DNA of 64,000 nt, from the NCBI GenBank assembly GCA_959347315.1, contig OY365814.1:27365677-27429676 (forward strand), in the 5' to 3' direction. The notes beneath the pieces were generated by a model, which was not told the origin of the DNA, did no database searches, and saw only the letters and a list, made by a program, of their open reading frames with translations. Position numbers and translations under genes: made by a program. Of this stretch, positions 57,151-64,000 are shown one piece after another (the first letter of the stretch is position 1; every line of letters begins with the position of its first letter). The DNA comes from Bimastos eiseni. Lineage: Eukaryota > Annelida > Clitellata > Crassiclitellata > Lumbricidae.

Positions 57151-57589
57151 GACTAACATCAATAAATCTAATAATTGAAGCGCAAGATAATCATGTCCGT
57201 TTGGTGAAGCAGCCAAAAGGTACAAAAGGCCTATATACATTTTGGTAGCAACAAAAGCTCGCTCTGGCGATATGAAAAATTTTTACAAAACGCTTTTATG
57301 CGAATAACTTGGTCAACGCAACTATTTCAGCATAGAACTTACTCTTGTTTTGCATTGCACGCTTACTCGATATTGTAACGTCGACTATTCGTAATGTCGT
57401 CATCTAAGGACAGGGCTAATTAAATGTGCAAATGAAGTGATAGTTAAAAAACTACGGTGCTACTCGGAGCCCATTGAAGTCAACTGGAACACTCGCGATC
57501 GGGTAGAATTACGCGGAAACACCCGCTGAGTTCAAAATTCGATTCCACGCGAAGCTGAGTTACAAGGTTTTAAATAAATAAATAAACAA

Positions 57590-57968
57590 ACAATCAATCA
57601 TATAATTTAGGCGACGGATAAATGCAGGAACGAATGAACGAGTGAGTGAATGAACGAATGAATGATCGAATGAATGATTGAATGAATGAACTAATGAATG
57701 ATCGAATGAATGAATGAATGAACGAATGAATGAATGAACGAATGAATGAATGAACGAACGAACGAATGAACGAATTAATGAATTAATGAACAGATGAACA
57801 AATGAATGAATGAATGAATGATTGAATTAATTAATTAATTAATTAACAGATGAACAAATGAACGAATGAACGAATGAACGAATGAACGAATGAACGAATG
57901 AACGAATGAACGAATGAACGAATGAACGAATGAACGAATGAGTGAATGAGTGAATGAACGAATGAAGG
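57590..57968. repeat. Compound (GAAT)(GAAC)n microsatellite
   Basis: About 380 bp of GAAT, GAAC and GATT tetramers. The 57850-57940 part is a pure octamer GAATGAAC repeated about 11 times. Confidence 0.95.
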
Positions 57969-58594
57969 AATTGTTGGCTGCTATGTCACTCCTTGTGCAT
58001 ATTAACGTTGTTGTTGACAGATATTTCTAAGTCGGTTGGTCGCAGTCGCGAGTCTCTCAGACCGCGAAACCAGATCGATAATATATTCAGAGCAATTCGA
58101 AGGCGTTGCCTCGCTGCGGTCAGAAAACTATTAGGATGCATAGCACCACCGGAAACAGGTACTCTGCTGTCACCAGATGGATAAATGGATGAATAGATAG
58201 ATCGATAGATTGATAGATATATGGATGGATGTTTTATTATAATTATTATTATTCCAGAGCTTAACGACATCTTATAGCAACACGGGCTGGGCTGTTCACG
58301 TCTTCAAAGGAAACAGCCATTTCAGTTCGTTTTTGCTAATCGTTTTCATCCGTTATCTTGCGAGATTTGACAGATGGTCGTGGTATGTTTTTTTTATAAC
58401 ATATAGGTCCTTATTTAGTTTATATATATATGTACATAGAGAGAGAGACAGAGGGAGGAAGGGAGGGAGATAGTGAGAAAAGAGAGAGGGAGAGACAGAC
58501 AGACAGACAGATTGCACACACATACGCATGCTTAATTAATTATTCATATGGTCATATGGCTTCGGTTTTCTTTCTTTCTTTTTGAAAGAAAGAA

Positions 58595-58985
58595 ATGTAT
58601 GAATAAATTCATACATTTATCATTACAAAATAAGCCAATTAACATGTTGTAATGTATACCTCTCCTACAGGTGAAGACTTTTTTTTACCATATCGGTTCC
58701 TTTCTTAAATAATTTTTTTACCATAAAAGTTGTTCTCTACCTTATTTACATTGTTTGCAGAGCACAAAAACAATTTCATAACATTAACGTCAAACTATCT
58801 ATATCATATTTACAAGCAATATTCAAAGTTAGAGTCCATCATTTATAGTACAGACAATAATTTTTTCAATAATCTAAACCAACGAAACAAATAAAGTATT
58901 AATAATAAATTCATACATCTATCATTCATTACTAAACATACCAATTAAAATGTTGTAACGTAAAATGCACCTGCAGGTGAACTAT
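58595..58985. repeat. Diverged direct repeat of about 80 bp, 305 bp apart
   Basis: AATAAATTCATACATTTATC, CCAATTAACATGTTGTAATG and CTACAGGTGAA (58603-58680) recur as AATAAATTCATACATCTATC, CCAATTAAAATGTTGTAACG and CTGCAGGTGAA (58907-58983). The spacer is AT-rich and non-coding. Old segmental tandem duplication is most likely. Confidence 0.75.
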
Positions 58986-59439
58986 TCTCATTCACCAGTC
59001 GATCCATTTATCCGTCTAACCATCCATCTTTCTAAATGCAACGGAGAAGCGTGGATGGGCATGAAGGTGATTACATGGAAAGCCAGGTAGATGACAGGTC
59101 TTACAAATACAGCGCTTAGAAATATTGGCGGTCACTACGGCCTCAAGAATTCTGAATCACTTTGCAATGAATAGGCCTAAACGTTAATTAAATATCTTTG
59201 CAAAACAGTTAGGTCAGTTTTGAGGAAGCTCGGTCTGCCACTCTGTGATACATGGTCTCGTTGCCTGCTTAATTATCTGCCTTTACCAACTTCTTTACCG
59301 TTTCAGTTATAAGAAAGCGCATAGAAATTCATGCACCTGCTTACTTACAACAGAAGGCGTGTGCAAACATGCGATATGAAACTATTCGTAGGATACAAGT
59401 TACTTGCACAAAATTCCTCGATGATGATTGTCCTGTCTA

Positions 59440-59526
59440 TAGATCATGCGTCTGTGAATAAGCTGGTACCCTCGACTTGGCGTTTTGTGCGCGCCGTAGA
59501 AATCGGGTGATTGCGATTGTGACTAC
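59440..59526 (+). repeat. DR2 dispersed repeat, copy 5
   Basis: GATCATGCGTCTGTGAATAA, GCTGGTACCCTCGACTTGGC, GTTTTGTGCGCGCCGTAGAA and GATTGCGATTGTGACTACG. Best match is copy 4 at 40955. Confidence 0.8.
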
Positions 59527-59914
59527 GGTGGTTAGACTCAGACCGTTCAAAGTCAGATTTTCGACAGATCATAATTTTATGCCAACTGTAATTTGCATTT
59601 TACTACCGACACACATCTGTCACATGTATCTGTTTACTTTGCTTACTCATATTCTAAATTGCCTACATTCTTACAAATTTACATACATACAATGCTGACA
59701 TGATAACCTGCTCACTTACATACTCACTTACTTACTTACTTAATAACATGTTGAGAAATACAGCTACCTATACCTGCTAACTTGTTTTCTGGTTTATTAA
59801 ATGGGATGTATAACTTAACGGGCGCCTTGCACGGCTTCCGATATTATTCGTTCACAGTGTCTCTGTAATAGTACTGCGTAGTTGTCAGTTTGGTAATAAA
59901 CAGAAAGCATTATT

Positions 59915-60004
59915 ATTATTATTATTATGTTAGCAGATTTTAAAAGTGTTGATACTGGAAAAATCAGATTTTCATTATTACTACACTACTATGGTTACTA
60001 TTGC

Positions 60005-60042
<38 letters not shown>

Positions 60043-60053
60043 ATTATTATTAT

Positions 60054-60084
<31 letters not shown>

Positions 60085-60112
60085 ATTATTATTATTATTA
60101 CTATAATGCATA
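59915..60112. repeat. (TTA)n microsatellites
   Basis: A short block at 59908-59927 and a longer block at 60009-60101 with TTAATATT interruptions. Poly-Leu and poly-Ile frames arise from it. Confidence 0.95.
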
Positions 60113-60355
60113 CACTTATTCATTTATATGCGTCTCAAGATACAGCTGCTGTGCGTGAGTCGCTTTCGTCACTGAGATGCTTCGTTCGGTCATATCATCC
60201 CTTGCAGACCAATTCCCTCTTCGTCTTCTCTTATCGCTGTCTCAGCGGATCTTCTGCCCTCGGGAATTATATTCGAATGGAAATTTTACAGCGTCATCGA
60301 CTGAAACCCATGACAATTAACTGAAGACCTTGAAAGTGAGTAACTATGATGACTA

Positions 60356-61722
60356 TTTAATTCTTAATTCTTATCCAATATTATTTCATGTTAAATTAGT
60401 TAATCTGATTATAGTTTATCTGATGCTAATTTATCTGATTATATTTTAACTGATACTAATTTATCTGATTATATTTCATCTGATGCTAAATTATCTTATT
60501 ATAGTTCAACTGATGCTAATTTATCTCATTATATTACATCTGGTACTAACTAATTTATCTAATTATATTTCATCTGATGCTAATTTATCTGATTATATTT
60601 TATTTGATACTAATTTATCTGATATTATTTTTCATCTGATACTAATTATATGATATTATTTTAGATCTGATACTAATTTATCCGATTATATTATATCTGA
60701 TACTAATCAATTTGATGCTAATTTATCTGATATTATTTTAACTGATACTAATTTATCTGATTATATTTCATCTTATGCTAATTTATCTGATTATATTTTA
60801 TCTGACACTAATTTATCTGATATTATTTATCTGATACTAATTTATCTGATTATATTATATCTGATTCTAATCAATCTGATGCTAATTTATCTGATTATAT
60901 TTAAACTGATACTAATTAATCTGATTATATTTCATCTGATACTGATTTATCTGATTATTTTCAACTGATGCTAATTTATCTGATTATATTTCATCTGCTA
61001 CTAATTTATCTTATTATATTTAATCTGATACTAATTCATCTGATTATATTTCATCTGCTACTAATTTATCTTACTATATTTAATCTGATACTAATTTATC
61101 TGACATTATTTTTTATCTGATAATAATTTATCTGATTATATTTCATCTGATACTGATTTATCTTATTCTATTTAATCTGATACCAATTTATCTGATATTA
61201 ATTTTTTATCTGATAATAATTTATCTGATTATATTTCATCTGATACTAATTTATCTTATTATATTTAATCTGATACTAATTTATCTGATATTATTTTTTA
61301 TCTGATAATAATTTATCTGATTATATTTCATCTGATACTAATTTATCTTATTATATTTAATCTGATACTAATTTATCTGATATTATTTTTTATCTGATAA
61401 TAATTTATCTGATTATATTTCATCTGATACTAATTTATCTGATTATATTTCAACTGATGCTAATTTATCTGATTATATTATATCTGGTACTAACTAATTT
61501 ATCTGATTATATTTAATCTGATGCTAATTTATCTGATTATATTTTATCTGATATTATTTTTTATCTGATTATATTATATCTGATACTAATCAACCTAATT
61601 ATATTTCATCTGATACTAATTCATCTGATTATATTTCATATGATACTAATTTATCTGATTTTATTTTATCTGATACTAATTTATCTGATTTTATTTTTTT
61701 ATCTGATCATATCTTACGTAAT
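60356..61722. repeat. AT-rich satellite array with a 30-bp monomer
   Basis: About 45 variants of TGATACTAATTTATCTGATT followed by ATATTTCATC run head to tail for about 1.35 kb. In 61116-61420 three monomers form a higher unit: TCTGATAATAAT recurs at 61116, 61209, 61301 and 61393, spacings 93, 92 and 92 bp. Monomer variation is high outside that block. There are no open frames. Confidence 0.93.
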
Positions 61723-61975
61723 CTAATATGAAATAATGTAATTTGAGTTTCTGTATCACTGTCATCGCAATCGTGAGCTTCAAACTTCTTAAGCGCCACT
61801 CGAAATCCAAGTGCATTGCAACAGCTTATTCACGAACGCTGTGTCGAGTCAGAAGGTTGTCCAAAGGGTAGTCAGAAGGATTTCCAAGTTCGGTTGCCAG
61901 AGGGCTCAGAGGGGCAGATCGGCTGTCGCTTGCTTGGAATTGGAGGATAGGGATTAGACGAGTGGGTGTACTCAC

Positions 61976-62075
61976 CGCACTTGACCCAGCATCTTCCTCG
62001 AATACTCTGCGCCATGTCGAGGTCAGCCATAAGAAGGAGACAAAGCGCGACCAGAAGGTTCCGTACGACAATCAT
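61976..62075 (-). CDS. Candidate first coding exon of a secreted peptide or protein
   Basis: On the minus strand an ATG at 62075 opens MIVVRNLLVALCLLLMADLD, then MAQSIRGRCWVKC, and the frame meets GCG|GTGAGT, a strong splice donor (GT at 61975-61974). The exon would be 100 bp and end in phase 1. The N-terminus looks like a signal peptide: a basic residue, a Leu/Ala/Val core of about 12 residues, and a possible cleavage after DMAQ. Phase-1 introns after a signal peptide are common in genes for modular secreted proteins. The local GC content is higher than around it. Against it: the context before this ATG is weak, the same frame is open upstream to 62225 and through the donor to 61872, and no acceptor or second exon could be recognised. 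Product unknown. Confidence 0.35.
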
Positions 62076-62378
62076 CGGTGGAACTATGATGACGCCAGAG
62101 CGACGACCCGTTGTCACGGCAACGATCCCACCACCTGCAGCTGAAGCCGAAGACATAGAAGGAGCATCCCGAGCAGCTTCATCAGTCTCCCTGGCCGCCA
62201 CAACGTAGTCCGTAATCCGCATCACGTTCGTTGTCAGCGCTTCGGTCTCCTTTCTCTCATTCGAACAACATCATCCCAAAAGAGTCGCCTCTGCTATGCG
62301 ATCCTCGCCACAGAATATAAGAGAACGCCAGCCTCTGATCAGCCGCTGCAACTGAGATGCGACAGATTCAGCAGCAGT

Positions 62379-62470
62379 AGTGGCAGCGGTCAGCGACGGA
62401 TGGCAGCAGCCACCGACCGCAGCAGCAGCTGCAGCTGCAGCTGCAGCCGAAGCAGGAGGAGGAGGAGGAG
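62379..62470. repeat. Short GCAGCA/GCAGCT triplet tract
   Basis: GCAGCAGCAGCTGCAGCTGC and GGAGGAGGAGGAG triplets, degenerate. It lies 300-400 bp upstream of the candidate exon and could be part of its 5' leader. Confidence 0.75.
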
Positions 62471-62514
62471 ACATGGGGCATAGGACCTCGCAGGTACAGG
62501 TCCAGCGGATGCGC

Positions 62515-62522
62515 TTATAAAC
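62515..62522 (-). promoter_or_regulatory. Possible TATA box
   Basis: On the minus strand GGTTTATAAGCGC stands in GC-rich surroundings about 440 bp upstream of the candidate exon start. A TATA-like octamer of this kind occurs often by chance, so support is only positional. Confidence 0.15.
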
Positions 62523-62554
62523 CTCGGATGATGCTTGTCCATCGCTTCTTGGGC

Positions 62555-63005
62555 CAAGGGAGGGAGGGAGGGAAGGAGAGAGAAAGAGGGAAGGAAGGAT
62601 GGAGAGAAGGAGGGAGGAAAGAACAGAGGGAGGGAAAAAGGAAGGGAAGAACAGAAGGAGGAAGGGAGGAACGGAACGGGCTAATGGATGGGTGGAGGAC
62701 AAAGGGAGAGGTGGACGAAGGGACTGACCTATAGGGAAGGAGAGAAGGCAGGATGGATGGATGAAATGAGGGAGGAATAGAAGATGGAACGCATAGAGGG
62801 ATAGAAGGACTGATGGACGAAGGGGGGGGCGGAAGAAGAGGCGGAGGGGATGACAGGAGGAACGGAAGGATGAACCGAAGGAGGGAGGAAAGGGAGCGGA
62901 AGTAGGGTCGGATGGAATAACGCAGGGAGAGACGAAAGGAGGATCAGAGGGAAGGAAGGAAGGACGGATGGACAGAAGAGAGGATGTACAGACGGAGGGA
63001 TAGAG
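62555..63005. repeat. Polypurine (GGGA/GGAA/GGAT)n region
   Basis: About 450 bp are mostly G and A on the plus strand, with GGGAGGGAGGGA and GGATGGAT words. G-runs could form G-quadruplexes. The minus-strand Pro/Ser/Leu/Phe frame through it is a composition shadow. Confidence 0.85.
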
Positions 63006-63009
63006 GAAA

Positions 63010-63355
63010 GGAAATCCCTTCATGTCCTGCCTTCTTTCCTCCAGTAGCTGTCTCTCGGACATCCTGTGTCATACTCTCAGTCTTTCCTTTAACCTTCGCT
63101 CTCCTTTCCTTGTGTCTCTTCCTCTGTCCTTCTCTGTTGCTCTTTCAGTCTCAGCTTCTCTTTCTTCTTACCCTTCTCTGCCATTCACTACTTTCGGTCG
63201 TCTTCCCCTCTTTCCATTCCTTTTCCGGGTTCTCCCTCTCTTCTCCGCCTCCCTCAGTCTCTCCCTCCCAGCCTTCCATGCTAAATCCTTCCCTACCTAC
63301 TTGCCTCGGTCCCCCTTCCTCCTTCTCCTCATCTCTTCCCTCATCCCCTCTTTCA
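63010..63355. repeat. Polypyrimidine region of opposite skew
   Basis: About 340 bp rich in T and C (CTTTCCTTT, CCCTCTC). Together with the preceding block it forms a purine-to-pyrimidine switch near 63010. Confidence 0.75.
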
Positions 63356-63777
63356 TATCCCAGCTCACTATTTGTCACATCGATATTGAAAGAAAAAACG
63401 TCGCCATTGCGCCTGAATGCCATTATTTAGCATAGTCTAGATTTAGACAGCCCCAGCAGAAAACCCATCCATACACCCACCTCTGCGATGGTTCTCTCAG
63501 CCAACCCCAACCCCCACCTTCTCAATCACCCTCCGCGCACCCTTCGACCCCTTCGACTGCATCCGGCAGACCATCCCATTACACAACCGATTAGGTCATC
63601 TGGGCAAACAAAAGGGTCAGAAGGTCAGTGTTTATCACCAATCCTGGATCCGGTTTAGCTGTGCTGGCCTCCGAAAGGAGGCGCTGCACATAATGTTTAT
63701 TGCGACGTAATTCAGCCAAGACCTTTCGGCCGCGCCATTATGACTACATCCATTTCGAATCAATCAAGTCTCGGATG

Positions 63778-64000
63778 TGCACAGAGGCTTAGCGGTTAAA
63801 GTGCTCGACTGTCAATTTAGAGGCGAGAGATTCAGATCACAAATCCCTCTTTGTAGGTTACAAGAAGGTGAGTCCTGCTGACCGTCAAGCAACTTTAGTG
63901 GTTTCATCAAACATTAGCGCTTTGAATTTGAACATGAATTCATTTGAATTTAAAATAGCGCCCCTTCAGGACGACTACTCAGAGGGGCTCCCTAATCCTG
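63778..64000 (+). mobile_element. tRNA-derived SINE candidate at the window edge
   Basis: GCTTAGCGGTTAAAGTGCTC (from 63787) matches a polymerase III A-box region. AGAGATTCAGATCACAAATC (from 63826) sits where a B box is expected, though degenerate. The body continues to the end of the window. Near 63945-63968, on the minus strand, GGGGCGCTATTTTAAATTC resembles the LINE-type tail in inverted orientation. Confidence 0.5.

Noticed and set aside
58600..58985. Pair of direct repeats as a small LTR element
   Set aside because: The copies are only about 80 bp, show no TG...CA ends, primer-binding site or polypurine tract, and the spacer is 225 bp of AT-rich DNA.
62271..63062. 263-codon minus-strand open frame
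   Set aside because: It runs through the polypurine tract and triplet repeats; the residues are Pro/Ser/Phe/Leu and Ala runs expected from base composition.
1..64000. A multi-gene defence, biosynthetic or other operon-like system
   Set aside because: No cluster of co-oriented coding frames with recognisable domains exists anywhere in the window; all supported coding remnants are retroelement or transposase fragments, plus one tentative exon.

Overview
The window reads as intergenic or intronic chromosomal DNA of an animal, most plausibly a marine invertebrate. The grounds are AT-rich unique sequence, very many long tri- and tetranucleotide microsatellites, several unrelated non-LTR retrotransposon remnants, tRNA-derived SINE-like heads, TIR DNA transposons (mariner-like, hAT-like, foldback) and an excess of the palindrome TAGGCCTA. 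The phylum cannot be fixed from the sequence. A 200-base run of N at 3601-3800 is a scaffold gap. No complete conventional protein-coding gene was recognised. Nearly all long open frames are translations of simple repeats on one or both strands.

Layout. 1-10 kb: unique AT-rich DNA with GTAT, GACA and GTCT microsatellites and a decayed LINE 3' end (7195-7460, minus). 10-20 kb: AT and TTA tracts, a 147-bp tandem duplication (about 13.9-14.4 kb) and a foldback element (16396-16985) inserted in a dispersed-repeat cluster. 20-30 kb: a 758-bp mariner-like element keeping a broken transposase N-terminus (20720-21477), a 29-bp minisatellite with a three-unit higher order (22.8-23.1 kb) and a hAT-type MITE with 8-bp target duplication (29895-30104). 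30-46 kb: a SINE with a perfect B box (32.1 kb), a kilobase of pyrimidine-rich DNA, (CATA)n, 20-bp, 50-bp, 11-bp and 22-bp tandem arrays, and a LINE 3' tail (42.7-42.8 kb). 46-54 kb: a LINE RT fragment flanked by inverted copies of its own 3' tail (46910-47911), an RTE-like fragment (50.0-50.2 kb), an uninterrupted (CATC)209 array (51149-51985), and directly beside it a second LINE RT fragment (52030-53330) with more CATC repeat on its other side. 54-64 kb: a short MITE-like element with a TTAGGG-like core, retroelement tails running into AAT/TTA microsatellites, a 1.35-kb AT-rich satellite (60.36-61.72 kb), a candidate signal-peptide exon (61976-62075, minus) ending in a good splice donor, and a SINE-like head at the right edge.

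Two short dispersed families tie the window together. DR1 (about 75-105 bp) occurs 11 times in both orientations, and DR2 (about 75-95 bp) occurs 5 times. A third recurring signal, GGCGCTATATAAATG, is the 3' end of the 7.2-kb LINE and recurs as isolated tails. The overall picture is of retroelement tails and transposon insertions interwoven with microsatellites rather than of genes cooperating in a pathway.
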